From contig NZ_BAABJI010000004.1 in NCBI RefSeq assembly GCF_039543225.1, positions 186,001 to 250,000 on the forward strand: a stretch of DNA of 64,000 nt. Direction: 5' to 3'. Positions 17,811-27,070 of the stretch are shown here, piece by piece. The DNA is from Mucilaginibacter defluvii (GTDB lineage Bacteria; Bacteroidota; Bacteroidia; Sphingobacteriales; Sphingobacteriaceae). Position 1 is the first letter of the stretch. Each line of letters opens with the position of its first letter. The position numbers and the translations under genes are program-made. Below the pieces are notes generated by a model, which saw only the letters and a list, made by a program, of their open reading frames with translations, had not been told where the DNA came from and ran no database searches.

Positions 17811-18491
17811 ATGCGGCTGCTTTTATTAATCAGCTTGGCTTGTTTACTGACTACAAATGCCCGTGCGCAGGTTTACAAATACATCGACAGTAGCAAGGTA
17901 ACCGGTTACAATGCCTATAAACAGCAGGTAGCCGCCCACCCTCAAAAACGATTGGTAAACCTAAAAGAGTTTATACCCGGCGTAGTGCTTGACATTCGAT
18001 ACGCAACCGCCAATAATTTCACTGGTCGCCCTGTATACAACAAAGCTGCGGCCTTTGCCAGGCTGCCCGTAGCCGAAGCCTTAAAAGCCGTACAGGCGGA
18101 GCTTAATAAAAAAGGGCTTGGCTTAAAAATTTTTGACGCCTACCGGCCGTACGCCATTACCGTTAAGTTTTACGAAATAGCCACCGATACCACTTATGTT
18201 GCTGATCCGCGAAAAGGCTCCCGCCATAACCGCGGCTGCGCGGTTGACCTTACCCTTATCAACCTTAAAACTGAACTTGAACTGGAAATGCCTACAGGCT
18301 ATGATAGCTTTACGCCACATGCATCAGCAAATTATAATAATCTCCCGCTGAAAAAGCTCAATAACCGCAAGTTGCTCCGCGATGTTATGGAGCGCCACGG
18401 CTTTAAGGTATACAGCAGCGAGTGGTGGCATTTTGATTATACAGGCTGGCAGAATTTTGAATTACTGAACATTCCTTTCAACCAATTGTAA
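17811..18491 (+). CDS. D-alanyl-D-alanine dipeptidase, VanX/DdpX family (peptidase M15D)
   Basis: 226 residues with a signal peptide (MRLLLLISLACLLTTNARAQ), so it acts in the periplasm. The zinc site is present: GSRHNRGCAVDLTL supplies His and Asp, and YSSEWWHFDY the catalytic Glu and third ligand His; FDAYRPYAITVKF contains the conserved Arg of the family. It should cleave D-Ala-D-Ala released from peptidoglycan precursors or turnover. With alanine dehydrogenase just upstream (5-base gap) a role in recycling alanine from cell wall is more likely than glycopeptide resistance, for which no vanH or vanA partner is visible. Confidence 0.9.
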   Translation: MRLLLLISLACLLTTNARAQVYKYIDSSKVTGYNAYKQQVAAHPQKRLVNLKEFIPGVVLDIRYATANNFTGRPVYNKAAAFARLPVAEALKAVQAELNKKGLGLKIFDAYRPYAITVKFYEIATDTTYVADPRKGSRHNRGCAVDLTLINLKTELELEMPTGYDSFTPHASANYNNLPLKKLNNRKLLRDVMERHGFKVYSSEWWHFDYTGWQNFELLNIPFNQL

Positions 18492-18607
18492 CAGCATTAT
18501 AACATTGTTTTCAGGCATTTAAAAAGCCCCTAATTACATTTTGCCAAAACATAAACATTTATGGTGCTGTTAGCTTTAAGGTTTAACAAAACACATTTTG
18601 CCTGCCT

Positions 18608-19651
18608 ATGAAAATGTTTAGCAAAGAATACTTTAAGCAGTTATGGAAAGTACTCCTGGCCACTTTCAGTAGTTTTGGTAATGATAACGGCTTAAAATTG
18701 AGCGCCTCGCTCGCTTACTATACCATATTTTCGTTAGCTCCGCTGCTTATCCTGGTGCTTGCATTAACCGGTATATTTTTAAAGGATGCCGGTAACCGTA
18801 ACGAGTTGTACGATCAGTTACAGCAATATGTGGGCGCTCAGGCTACAGAGCAAATCAAGGCTACTATCAAATCGCAGGATATAGCGGGTAAAAGCGGTAT
18901 AGGTCTGGTTGTAGGCATAGCTACCCTGTTGCTTGGTGCAAGCAGTATATTTTTGGAGATACAGGATTCGCTTAACCTGATATGGCGCGTTAAGGCCAAG
19001 CCAAAAAAGGGCTGGGTACGTTTGCTCAAAAATAGGTTCCTGTCCTTTTCATTGATTGTAAGCCTGGGCTTTTTGTTGTTGGCTTCGCTCGTGGTGAGCA
19101 TCATCATCAGCGCTATTAGTGATAAAATTGAAGCCTGGCTGCCCAAAGTGTTGGGGAACGATATATCAGCCGTGGTGGGCACAACCCTTATATTTGCCAT
19201 AAATTTTGGCGTAACGCTGCTGGTAATTTCCGTATTGTTCGGTATCATTTTCAAAGTGTTGCCTGATGTCAAGATCAAGTGGAAGGACGTTCGGGCGGGT
19301 GCCATATTCACGGCCATTCTGTTTATCATAGGCCAATACATCATCAGCCTGTACATACAATATACCGCGCAGGGCTCAGCCTACGGCACCGCCGGCTCTA
19401 TCATCGTGATCCTGGTTTGGATTTATTATACCGCTGCCATCTTATATATAGGTGCTGAATTTACCCAGGTTTATGCTGAAGCACGTGGCAGCCGTATTGA
19501 ACCCGCGCCTTATGCAGTAGTAATCAGGCAAACCGAGTATGAAACTAAAACCAGTGAATTACCGTTGCAAAACCCGGAATTGGATGGTGTACTTAAATGC
19601 GATACGGACGATAAAGACAACCCCGAATGTAAGGACGATTCAAAATCCTGA
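18608..19651 (+). CDS. YihY/BrkB family inner-membrane protein
   Basis: 347 residues with about six hydrophobic segments. The family hallmarks are SASLAYYTIFSLAPLLILVLALTG in the first quarter, FLEIQDSLNLIWRVKAKPKKGW, and YGTAGSIIVILVWIYYTAAILYIGAEFTQVYAE near the C-terminus. The last 60 residues are acidic and hydrophilic (KCDTDDKDNPECKDDSKS). The family was once called ribonuclease BN but that activity belongs to another protein; its real function is unsettled. It stands alone, 116 bases after the dipeptidase gene. Confidence 0.9.
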   Translation: MKMFSKEYFKQLWKVLLATFSSFGNDNGLKLSASLAYYTIFSLAPLLILVLALTGIFLKDAGNRNELYDQLQQYVGAQATEQIKATIKSQDIAGKSGIGLVVGIATLLLGASSIFLEIQDSLNLIWRVKAKPKKGWVRLLKNRFLSFSLIVSLGFLLLASLVVSIIISAISDKIEAWLPKVLGNDISAVVGTTLIFAINFGVTLLVISVLFGIIFKVLPDVKIKWKDVRAGAIFTAILFIIGQYIISLYIQYTAQGSAYGTAGSIIVILVWIYYTAAILYIGAEFTQVYAEARGSRIEPAPYAVVIRQTEYETKTSELPLQNPELDGVLKCDTDDKDNPECKDDSKS

Positions 19652-19710
19652 TAATTAATTTGTTTAATGGCAGGTACAATGCGTAAATTTAAGTACCGGT
19701 TATAAACAGA

Positions 19711-20958
19711 TTGATTAGGGCTTTATCTATACGGCGGTTTTTCAGCGTCGCACTATGTATCATTACTTTTTGGTGCGGGTTGCTATGTATTGCCCGCGCG
19801 CAGCATTTTGATTTTGATGCATCCCGAAAAAAACTTTCTATTCCGTTTCGCTTTGTACGTAATTCAGTAATCGTCCCGGTAAATATAAACGGCAAAGGGC
19901 CGTACAATTTTATACTCGACTCCGGCGTAGGCCTAATGCTGATCACGCAACCTAACTTGGTTGATTCGCTCAACATTGATTATAAAAGGCTGGTGAAGAT
20001 ACCCGGCCTTGGCGATGGCGATGATGCACAGGCATACATTACAGGCCAAATTGACGTGAAGATTGCCGGAACGCAGGGCTACGGTATATCAGCGGCTATT
20101 TTAAAAACGGATAACCTTAATCTTTCGGGCTTTGTAGGCATGCCCATACACGGTCTAATCGGGTATGAATTTTTCAATAACCTGGTTGTACAGATCAACC
20201 TGGCCGATACCACATTAAACATTTACCGTCCTAAAGATATTAACCGCATCAGGAAAAAAGGCGACAGGATACCGATGGTTATTGAAGAGAAAAAGCCTTA
20301 CATCTTTACAAAAGTTACTTTGCCTGATGGATCGTCATCCCTCAACAAACTGCTTGTTGACCTGGGCGCCGGGCATGCGCTATCGCTGGATTACCTGATA
20401 CAGAAAAAAGGTATGCCTGATAAATTTATTGCCGCCAATTTAGGCGTTGGGCTCAACGGCCCCATTACCGGTTTTATAGCCCGCGCTAAACAGCTCGATC
20501 TGGGTACTTACAAAATACACTATCCGCTTACCTCATTTCCGGATGGTAATAACACCAACATCAGACCTTCCATACCGCGCGACGGTAACATTGGGATGGA
20601 AATATTAAAGCGTTTTAAAATCACGTTTGACTATAGCGGAAATGCCGTCTATCTCAAAAAGGCTGCTAAATTCAGGGAACCGTTTGAGCACGACATGACG
20701 GGCATTGAGTATTACGCCTCGGGGCCGGGCTTACAGCACGTAATTATAAGCAGAGTAGAGCCAGGCTCATCCGGCTATGAGATTGGACTTGAACGCGGGG
20801 ATGAGATTGTATCAGTTAATTTTAAACCTGTATACAGGATGAGCCTGGAAGAGATCGACAATATTTTTAAATCAAAGCATGAGCGCACCGTTTTGCTTGA
20901 AATATACCATAGCGGTAAAGCCGAAATGGTTGTGCTCACCTTGAGGCGACGAATTTGA
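19711..20958 (+). CDS. Retropepsin-like aspartyl protease with C-terminal PDZ domain
   Basis: 415 residues, start TTG at 19711, giving a signal peptide (FFSVALCIITFWCGLLCIARA). Two aspartyl-protease half sites are visible: YNFILDSGVGLMLITQPN (D-S-G) in the first repeat and NKLLVDLGAGHALSLD in the second, each followed by a strand pair (GLIGYEFFNNLVVQIN and GNIGMEILKRFKITFDYSG). Residues about 330-415 form a PDZ domain (VIISRVEPGSSGYEIGLERG). Such proteins are probably periplasmic or membrane-attached proteases; substrates are not known. In the second half-site the catalytic Thr/Ser after Asp is replaced (D-L-G), which may mean only one active Asp site. It converges with a small unknown gene on the minus strand. 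Confidence 0.8.
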   Translation: MIRALSIRRFFSVALCIITFWCGLLCIARAQHFDFDASRKKLSIPFRFVRNSVIVPVNINGKGPYNFILDSGVGLMLITQPNLVDSLNIDYKRLVKIPGLGDGDDAQAYITGQIDVKIAGTQGYGISAAILKTDNLNLSGFVGMPIHGLIGYEFFNNLVVQINLADTTLNIYRPKDINRIRKKGDRIPMVIEEKKPYIFTKVTLPDGSSSLNKLLVDLGAGHALSLDYLIQKKGMPDKFIAANLGVGLNGPITGFIARAKQLDLGTYKIHYPLTSFPDGNNTNIRPSIPRDGNIGMEILKRFKITFDYSGNAVYLKKAAKFREPFEHDMTGIEYYASGPGLQHVIISRVEPGSSGYEIGLERGDEIVSVNFKPVYRMSLEEIDNIFKSKHERTVLLEIYHSGKAEMVVLTLRRRI

Positions 20959-20965
20959 GAGGCGC

Positions 20966-21232
20966 CTATTTAAGCTTGCTCAAATTGTCAAAAAATGCGG
21001 ATTGCAGATCAAGCAGTGAACGCACCGGTATTTTTTCGCCGTAAACATCAAAACACAGGTACTTTGATTTCGCCGGATCATCCTGCTTTTCTTTTTCTAT
21101 TAGGTTAAATGTTTCGAAAAAATAATGCTTAGTAGTAACATTATCTTTGCTTGATTGAGAGTTAAGGCTGAAACCGACCTTGTCGATCCATTTGTGAACC
21201 CGTGAATGTAAGGATGCTCTTAATTTTGCCAT
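20966..21232 (-). CDS. Small cytoplasmic protein of unknown function
   Basis: 88 residues, charged, without signal peptide or membrane segment: MAKLRASLHSRVHKWIDKVG at the start, then HYFFETFNLIEKEKQDDP and a C-terminal helix SLLDLQSAFFDNLSKL. I recognise no family. The ATG start and codon use are normal for the region and the stop lies 7 bases from the stop of the convergent protease gene. It may be a lineage-restricted protein. Confidence 0.6.
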   Translation of the reverse strand: MAKLRASLHSRVHKWIDKVGFSLNSQSSKDNVTTKHYFFETFNLIEKEKQDDPAKSKYLCFDVYGEKIPVRSLLDLQSAFFDNLSKLK

Positions 21233-21418
21233 AGGATTGATATTTAATCTATTAACGATTTTTAATTTGTATTTGTTGCCGGTTTTTCACAATAAGTTTA
21301 TAAACAGTTGTTATTAAGTTAAACTACTACACGCTGTTTAAAGCTAAATCGATAACTTTACCATAGGTTAATTTTATTTATCTACAACCCTTGAGCGTAA
21401 ACGTTGTAATATTGTAGC

Positions 21419-21871
21419 ATGAGAGCAGTATTACAACGTGTTAGCGAAGCGGCCTGCCGGGTTGACGGAGAGGTAACCGGGCAAATCGGCACAGGCTTTT
21501 TGGTATTATTGGGCGTTGAGGACGCCGATACAGTTGAGGATATACAATGGCTTGCCCAAAAAATTGCCAATATGCGTGTATTTAGCGACGAAAACGGCCT
21601 GATGAACAAAGCGCTGGCAGATGTTAACGGCAGTATTTTACTTATTTCGCAGTTTACACTGTTCGCTCAAACTAAAAAGGGCAATCGCCCGTCGTTTATC
21701 AGGGCTGCACGCCCTGAAAAGGCAATACCGCTTTACGAGCAAATGATAACGGAGTTAAGCAAGCTAACGGGTAAAACTGTGGCAACCGGTATTTTCGGCG
21801 CGGATATGAAGGTAAGCCTGGTAAACGATGGCCCTGTAACGATCACCATCGATACCAAGGTGAAGGAATAA
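21419..21871 (+). CDS. dtd: D-aminoacyl-tRNA deacylase
   Basis: 150 residues, the normal DTD length. It removes D-amino acids (and glycine from tRNA(Ala)) from mischarged tRNA in the cytoplasm. Starts MRAVLQRVSEAACRVDGEVT as in the family; the active-site motif LLISQFTLFAQTKKGNRPSF (SQFTL) is at about 77-96 and the cross-subunit Gly-cisPro motif NDGPVTITID is at the C-terminus. It begins a plus-strand run with mazG and the DUF4349 lipoprotein gene; spacing is 32 and 6 bases. Confidence 0.96.
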   Translation: MRAVLQRVSEAACRVDGEVTGQIGTGFLVLLGVEDADTVEDIQWLAQKIANMRVFSDENGLMNKALADVNGSILLISQFTLFAQTKKGNRPSFIRAARPEKAIPLYEQMITELSKLTGKTVATGIFGADMKVSLVNDGPVTITIDTKVKE

Positions 21872-21903
21872 ACATCTCCCTGAAAAAAATTAAATATTGA
21901 TTT

Positions 21904-22230
21904 ATGGAAATTAAGGAAGCGCAGCATCTTGTTGATAGCTGGATAAAAACAACAGGTGTGCGGTATTTTAACGAGTTAACCAATACCGCCATTTTAATGG
22001 AAGAAGTAGGTGAAGTGGCCCGCATTATGGCCAGGCAATACGGCGAGCAATCATTCAAAAAATCAGATACAGAGGTTAACCTGGCTGATGAAATGGCCGA
22101 TGTGTTGTTTGTACTGATTTGCCTGGCCAACCAAACCGGTATTGACCTTACTGATGCACTGTCAAAAAACCTGGACAAAAAGAATATCCGCGATGCCGAC
22201 AGGCACAAGAACAATGAGAAACTAAAATAG
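21904..22230 (+). CDS. MazG-like nucleotide pyrophosphohydrolase
   Basis: 108 residues, a single four-helix MazG domain. The metal-binding motif EExGE..R is seen in LMEEVGEVARIMARQYGEQ and the second acidic pair in LADEMADVLFVLICLANQTG. It should hydrolyse (d)NTPs to NMPs and pyrophosphate for nucleotide pool cleaning. The short single-domain form differs from E. coli MazG, which has two domains. It sits 32 bases after dtd and 6 bases before the DUF4349 lipoprotein gene, probably in one operon. Confidence 0.88.
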   Translation: MEIKEAQHLVDSWIKTTGVRYFNELTNTAILMEEVGEVARIMARQYGEQSFKKSDTEVNLADEMADVLFVLICLANQTGIDLTDALSKNLDKKNIRDADRHKNNEKLK

Positions 22231-22236
22231 AAGGAT

Positions 22237-23100
22237 ATGAAAAAATTTGCGCTTGCCGCTATAGCGGCATTAGTTATTACCGGATGCCAGGATAAAAAAG
22301 GAGTTTCGTACGGTTTTGCCGATAAAGCTGAAAATTTAACAGTTAACGATGTTGTTTTAACTGAGCCGCCGGTAGCTAATCAGTCATTAAAAGCAACGCC
22401 GGAACCATCGTCATCTATACAAAAAAAGATCATTAAGGAAGGTGATATCAGCTTTGAAACCAACGATATTGTCAAGGCGCGCAAACGGGTAACGGATGCC
22501 TTGAAAGCCGTTGGCGGCTACGTGAATGAAGAGCGGCAGGCCAATAACAGTTACGAAAAACGTAACGAATATACGTTGGATGTGCGCATCCCGGCCGCTA
22601 AGTTTGACGGCTTTTTAAAGGACATTACATCCGCGGGCGACAGGATAGAATCAAAAAGCATTCGTTCAAGAGATGTTACTACCGAATATATTGACGTTAC
22701 CACCCGCCTCAACAATAAAAAGGCGCTGGAAAAACGTTACCTCGAACTATTAAGCAAAGCCGGTAAAATGGCCGATGTACTCGAGATAGAGAATAAGCTG
22801 AATGACGTACGCACCGAAATTGAAAGCAACCAGGGTCAACTCAATTACCTGAGTAAACAAATCGACTTCAGCTCGTTAAATATTACCTTTTACACACAGC
22901 AATCATCCAAAGATAACGGCCAGGGCTTTGGCTACAGGTGGCAAAAAGCGATAGGCGACAGTGTTGATATCGCAGTAACATTATTCTTCGGACTGATTAC
23001 TTTGTGGCCGGTATGGCTGGCGGCGGCAATTATTGTGTATGTTGTGCGCCGGTTAATAAAACGCCGCAACGCTAAACGTGCGAAACAACAGGCCAGTTAA
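22237..23100 (+). CDS. DUF4349 lipoprotein with C-terminal membrane helix
   Basis: 287 residues. The lipobox VITGC (Cys at 17) anchors the N-terminus. The core has IIKEGDISFETNDIVKARKR, VGGYVNEERQ and LDVRIPAAKFDGFLKDI, typical of DUF4349, then a coiled-coil region (NDVRTEIESNQGQLNYLSKQ) and a C-terminal hydrophobic helix (LFFGLITLWPVWLAAAIIVYVV) followed by a basic tail. The function of this family is unknown; both ends are membrane-attached so it may span or sense the envelope. Its stop codon shares a TTAA with the convergent comB. Confidence 0.88.
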   Translation: MKKFALAAIAALVITGCQDKKGVSYGFADKAENLTVNDVVLTEPPVANQSLKATPEPSSSIQKKIIKEGDISFETNDIVKARKRVTDALKAVGGYVNEERQANNSYEKRNEYTLDVRIPAAKFDGFLKDITSAGDRIESKSIRSRDVTTEYIDVTTRLNNKKALEKRYLELLSKAGKMADVLEIENKLNDVRTEIESNQGQLNYLSKQIDFSSLNITFYTQQSSKDNGQGFGYRWQKAIGDSVDIAVTLFFGLITLWPVWLAAAIIVYVVRRLIKRRNAKRAKQQAS

Positions 23101-23846
23101 ACGCTTAGCTTAACCAGTTTTTCGCCCTGCAAAACGGGGATGGCGGTGGTTAAATCAACATTAAGGCAAAAGGCAATATCCTTTTCAATGCCCAGCTGTT
23201 TAAGGCGTTCGCTGTGCGATGTTTTGCTGAGATAGCCGGCAAGGTCGTCCTTCGCTAACTGATAAAGGTCGTTTGCGGCAATGGCCGGGTCATCTGTGCG
23301 GTGTACGGAGCCTTTAAGCTGTTCAACCACGGCACCGGCAAACAGGGTATCTTCCAGGTTAAAGTTATTTTTCCAGCCCGAGCATACCAGCAAAATGTTT
23401 TCATGCTGATCTTTCAGCCAGCTGCACAAGGCCGTCAGGTTTAAAAACGAGCCGATAACAATCTGCTTTGCACTGCGCGAAAGGTGCAGCGCGTGCGTGC
23501 CGTTGGTTGTGGTGAGTACAACTATTTTTCCGGCAACCTTTTCGGCAGTGTACGAAAAGGGTGAGTTTCCAAAATCAAACCCGGCAACCACCTGGCCATC
23601 ACGCTCGGCAGCCAGCAGGTAGCTGAGGCCCTTTTCACGGTAAGCGGCGCATTCCTCCACCTGCGATACGGGGATGATGGCTTCGGCACCGTTTTCAATA
23701 CCGTAGCAAATAGATGTTGTGGCGCGAAATACATCGATCACCACAACAATATATTCTTCCACCTTGTAAAGCGGCAGCAGGGCCGGGGTTAGGCAAACCG
23801 CTAACTTTGGCCTGCTTTGCGTTACGCTGTTTGTTTGATCAGTCAA
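23097..23846 (-). CDS. comB: 2-phosphosulfolactate phosphatase ComB
   Basis: 249 residues from a TTG at 23846; the upstream frame is closed by an in-frame TAG, so this is the longest possible form and the true start could be slightly downstream. ComB removes phosphate from 2-phosphosulfolactate, a step described in coenzyme M synthesis and present in many bacteria that make sulfolactate-related compounds. VVVIDVFRATTSICYGIENG, VVLTTTNGTHAL and LLVCSGWKNNFNLEDTLFAG are family signatures. No ComA or ComC is next to it. It is convergent with the DUF4349 gene with overlapping stops and 15 bases from gcvT on the same strand. Confidence 0.88.
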   Translation of the reverse strand: MTDQTNSVTQSRPKLAVCLTPALLPLYKVEEYIVVVIDVFRATTSICYGIENGAEAIIPVSQVEECAAYREKGLSYLLAAERDGQVVAGFDFGNSPFSYTAEKVAGKIVVLTTTNGTHALHLSRSAKQIVIGSFLNLTALCSWLKDQHENILLVCSGWKNNFNLEDTLFAGAVVEQLKGSVHRTDDPAIAANDLYQLAKDDLAGYLSKTSHSERLKQLGIEKDIAFCLNVDLTTAIPVLQGEKLVKLSV

Positions 23847-23861
23847 CTCGGGGAAATACTA

Positions 23862-24941
23862 CTATTTGTAAAAAGGAGGTTTGGCAACCTTAGCCTTTAC
23901 TTTGTTATCACGAATTTTGATATAGATCTCGGTACCTTCTTTAGCAAAGGCGTTGGCCACATAACCTAAGCCAACCGCTTTTTGCAGCGACGGCGATTGC
24001 GTGCCCGATGTTACCCGGCCAATGTTGTTGCCTTCGGCATCAACTATCTCATAATCGTGGCGAGGTATGCCGCGCTCTATCATTTCAAAACCTACCAGCT
24101 TTTTGCTTACACCGGCCTGTTTTTGCTCGGCCAGGTTTGCCGAGTTGGTAAACTCCTTACTGAATTTAGTTACCCAGCCTAAACCGGCCTCAAGCGGTGA
24201 GGTAGTATCGTCAATGTCATTACCATAAAGACAAAAACCCATCTCTAAACGCAAGGTATCACGTGCGCCCAAACCTATCGGCTTAATGCCGAAGGGCTCG
24301 CCTGCCTTAAAAATGGCATCCCAGATAGCTTCAGCATTGGCGTTATTAAAATAGATCTCAAAACCACCCGCACCGGTATAACCCGTTGCTGATACCAGCA
24401 CGTTATCAATACCTGCAAAGGTGCCTTTTTTAAAGGTGTAGTATTCCATTGAAGCCAGGTCGATATCGGTCAGGCTTTGCAGGGCTTCGGCTGCTTTAGG
24501 GCCTTGCACGGCCAGCAGCGAGGTACGGTCTGATATATCTTTCATATCAACACCTTCGGTATTGAATTTTAATATCCAGTTCCAGTCCTTTTCAATATTC
24601 GAGGCGTTAACTACCAGCATATAGGTTTTTTCGTCAATACGGTAAACCAGCAAGTCGTCAACAATACCGCCGTCCTCATTAGGCAGGCATGAGTATTGCA
24701 CCTTGCCGTCATACAATTTTGAGGCGTCGTTACTGGTTACACGCTGTATCAGGTCAAGCGCCTTATCGCCTTTCAGGATGAATTCGCCCATGTGGCTTAC
24801 GTCAAAAACGCCAACGGCTTTGCGCACGGTTTCATGTTCGGCATTGATGCCGGCGTATTGTACAGGCATATTGTAACCGGCAAAAGGCACCATTTTAGCG
24901 CCCGCCTTAATATGTATATCGGTTAATGCGGTATTTTTCAT
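23862..24941 (-). CDS. gcvT: Aminomethyltransferase, glycine cleavage system T protein
   Basis: 359 residues. GcvT transfers the methylene group from the lipoyl arm of GcvH to tetrahydrofolate, releasing ammonia. N-terminus [18 protein letters not shown], then [14 protein letters not shown] (catalytic Asp region) and the folate-binding stretch [16 protein letters not shown]; the C-terminal barrel has [18 protein letters not shown] and [20 protein letters not shown]. The start follows a -7 box with 16 bases between. gcvH and gcvP are not in the window. comB lies just downstream. Confidence 0.96.
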   Translation of the reverse strand: MKNTALTDIHIKAGAKMVPFAGYNMPVQYAGINAEHETVRKAVGVFDVSHMGEFILKGDKALDLIQRVTSNDASKLYDGKVQYSCLPNEDGGIVDDLLVYRIDEKTYMLVVNASNIEKDWNWILKFNTEGVDMKDISDRTSLLAVQGPKAAEALQSLTDIDLASMEYYTFKKGTFAGIDNVLVSATGYTGAGGFEIYFNNANAEAIWDAIFKAGEPFGIKPIGLGARDTLRLEMGFCLYGNDIDDTTSPLEAGLGWVTKFSKEFTNSANLAEQKQAGVSKKLVGFEMIERGIPRHDYEIVDAEGNNIGRVTSGTQSPSLQKAVGLGYVANAFAKEGTEIYIKIRDNKVKAKVAKPPFYK

Positions 24942-24957
24942 TTCAGTTAATATGCCG

Positions 24958-24965
24958 CAAAAGTA
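24958..24965 (-). promoter_or_regulatory. -7 promoter box of gcvT
   Basis: Minus strand TACTTTTG, a full TAnnTTTG match, 16 bases before the gcvT ATG. No clear -33 TTG. The 42-base gap upstream of gcvT is too short for a glycine riboswitch, so none is present here. Confidence 0.45.
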
Positions 24966-24983
24966 GTAAAAATACCCTGATTT

Positions 24984-26186
24984 TTAAGGCCTGATCAATT
25001 GGCTGTAGTAGCCGGTAAGGCGGTTGGTAACGGCTGTTACATTGTGGCGTTCCTCAACCAGCTTGCGGGCGTTTTCGCCAATACGGCGGCAATACTGCTC
25101 ATCGGCAATGCAACGCTTAATCGCATTTAAAAACTCGGTACGGGTGTTGGCGATAATGATGTTCTGGCCGTGCGTATAATCAATCCCCTCAGCTCCCAAT
25201 GATGTAGAGATAATACATTTCTGCATGGCCATACCCTCAACAATCTTCACCCGCATACCACCGCCTGAAAGCAACGGAACAATCATGATAGCTTTGCTGT
25301 TTACAAACTCCAGCGCATCATCAACCTCGCCCTGGATGTATATTTTACCGGGCACCTCGTAATCATCAAATGTTTCGGGTATATCATTACCGGCCAGGTA
25401 AAAGCGAACGCGCAAATCACCCTCTGTAAGGTCGGCATGAAAATTATCAATAAACCACTCAATACCTTCCAGGTTGGGCATCCAGCCTAATGAGCCTAAA
25501 AAGAAAAGGCTTGGGAACTCCGTTTTTTCGGTACATGGCGCATATTTATCCAACTCGATACTGATGGGCAAAATTTCTACCGGGGCTTTGGCCCCGTACT
25601 CAATAATGCAATTCTTATCCTGATCGGTAAAGGCGATGATGCCGTCAAACCGGCTTAGCTGACTAATCTCATAGTCCTTTATCCGCTTGGCCAGCAACAT
25701 CAGGTATATCCGCTTAAACGGATCGGCCTTGCGCTGCGCTATGCGGTGCCATACCTGGTGCTCTATATTATGGGCGCGGTAAATTATTTTAGCTTTTGAA
25801 TATTTTTTTACCGCGTTAAGATATGGCGTTACGAACAAGCCCTCAAATTGCACAATATCGTAATCGGTTTTACGCAATTCATCAATCAGTAACTTTTCGG
25901 CACGCTCATCAAAATACTTATCAATAAAAGGTACAGCCGCGGTAAACAAACTCGTAAAGCCCTTTAAAAAACCGATATCAGTATTTACGCTGCAGTGGCG
26001 GTAGGTGATACTATCCAGTATATCGTCTGATTTGTAATGGCGATCTGTTACCTGCTTTTCATCTAAGGATATCAACGTTACCTGATGGCCCTGCGCAAGC
26101 AATCCCCGTATGGTATTATATACCACAATAGGGTAACCGCCGTTTTGCGGAAACAAAGCCCGGTGAGTCAGTATCAAAATATTCAA
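24984..26186 (-). CDS. Glycosyltransferase, GT-B fold (family 4-like)
   Basis: About 400 residues, with TTG at 26186 as the likely start (MNILILTHRALFPQNGG, the usual beginning of this group); a longer frame from TTG at 26234 would add a non-conserved 16 residues. The N-terminal lobe binds the acceptor (LFPQNGGYPIVVYNTIRGLL) and the C-terminal lobe carries LFFLGSLGWMPNLEGIEWFI and IVPLLSGGGMRVKIVEGMAM, the nucleotide-sugar binding region including the EGMA motif. It should build a cell-surface or exopolysaccharide glycan on the cytoplasmic side. It is a single gene, not part of a visible polysaccharide cluster. Confidence 0.88.
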   Translation of the reverse strand: MNILILTHRALFPQNGGYPIVVYNTIRGLLAQGHQVTLISLDEKQVTDRHYKSDDILDSITYRHCSVNTDIGFLKGFTSLFTAAVPFIDKYFDERAEKLLIDELRKTDYDIVQFEGLFVTPYLNAVKKYSKAKIIYRAHNIEHQVWHRIAQRKADPFKRIYLMLLAKRIKDYEISQLSRFDGIIAFTDQDKNCIIEYGAKAPVEILPISIELDKYAPCTEKTEFPSLFFLGSLGWMPNLEGIEWFIDNFHADLTEGDLRVRFYLAGNDIPETFDDYEVPGKIYIQGEVDDALEFVNSKAIMIVPLLSGGGMRVKIVEGMAMQKCIISTSLGAEGIDYTHGQNIIIANTRTEFLNAIKRCIADEQYCRRIGENARKLVEERHNVTAVTNRLTGYYSQLIRP

Positions 26187-26299
26187 AACAGAAAAAGAAG
26201 GTTTACAGGGATAAAAATATCGTAATTGAAGCAAACAGACAAATAGCGCGCCTATAGTATGACACTCAATCTACATAAAAACTTATAACACAGGCAACA

Positions 26300-26911
26300 T
26301 TACAATGTATCCTGAAACTTGAGCTTTAGCTGCGGCTCTGTTACTTTAAAGCTTAGCCGGTGGTATGGCGTATGGCCGTTTTGCAAAACCATATTGCGGT
26401 GTTTTATGGTAGGATATCCTTTGTTACTGTGCCAATCGTACTGCGGGTGTTCGGCAGCGATCAGCTTCATATAATCGTCGCGATAGGTTTTGGCCAGTAT
26501 GGATGCAGCCGCGATACTGTAATACTTGGCATCGCCCTCTACAATGCAAAAGTGCGGCGTGGTACCGTATTTGTTAAAGCGGTTACCATCAATAATTAGA
26601 AATTCGGGTGTAATACTTAACTGCTCAATTGCCCGGTGCATGGCTAAAAAAGAAGCGTTCAGGATATTGATGCTATCAATCTCCTTGTTGCAGCATGATG
26701 CTACCGCCCAGGCTAAAGCAGTTTGCTGTATCTCGTCGCGCAGTTTATAACGGGCATCTTCGGGCAGTTGCTTGGAATCATTGAGCAGCGGATGTTCAAA
26801 ATCGGCAGGTAAAATTACCGCGGCAGCAAAAACCGGCCCAGCCAAACAACCACGGCCTGCCTCATCACACCCCGCTTCAAGCAAATCATACTGATACCGC
26901 GCTAACAACAT
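26300..26911 (-). CDS. rnhB: Ribonuclease HII
   Basis: 203 residues. Removes ribonucleotides and RNA primers from RNA-DNA hybrids in the cytoplasm. The active-site start [21 protein letters not shown] (D and E of DEAGRG) is at about 13-33; later [20 protein letters not shown] with the further acidic residue and [20 protein letters not shown], as in the family. The gene stands alone; upstream, 159 bases without another gene separate it from a divergent response regulator. Confidence 0.95.
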   Translation of the reverse strand: MLLARYQYDLLEAGCDEAGRGCLAGPVFAAAVILPADFEHPLLNDSKQLPEDARYKLRDEIQQTALAWAVASCCNKEIDSINILNASFLAMHRAIEQLSITPEFLIIDGNRFNKYGTTPHFCIVEGDAKYYSIAAASILAKTYRDDYMKLIAAEHPQYDWHSNKGYPTIKHRNMVLQNGHTPYHRLSFKVTEPQLKLKFQDTL

Positions 26912-27070
26912 ACGTTTAATTCTATTCCAAATATCGGCTTATTGCCCATTTTCAGCAACATGGTTTTAATATAAGCAAAATGCTTACAACTTTATTTTAT
27001 TGTTGTTAAAACATTTATTGGCATAGTAATATTATAATTGTGCAAAAATTAAAATTGCGCGTATTCCCAA

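Noticed and set aside
17811-18491. VanX-type vancomycin resistance gene cluster
   Set aside because: Only the dipeptidase is present; no vanH, vanA/B ligase or regulators are near, and the enzyme pairs with alanine dehydrogenase, so a recycling role is more likely.
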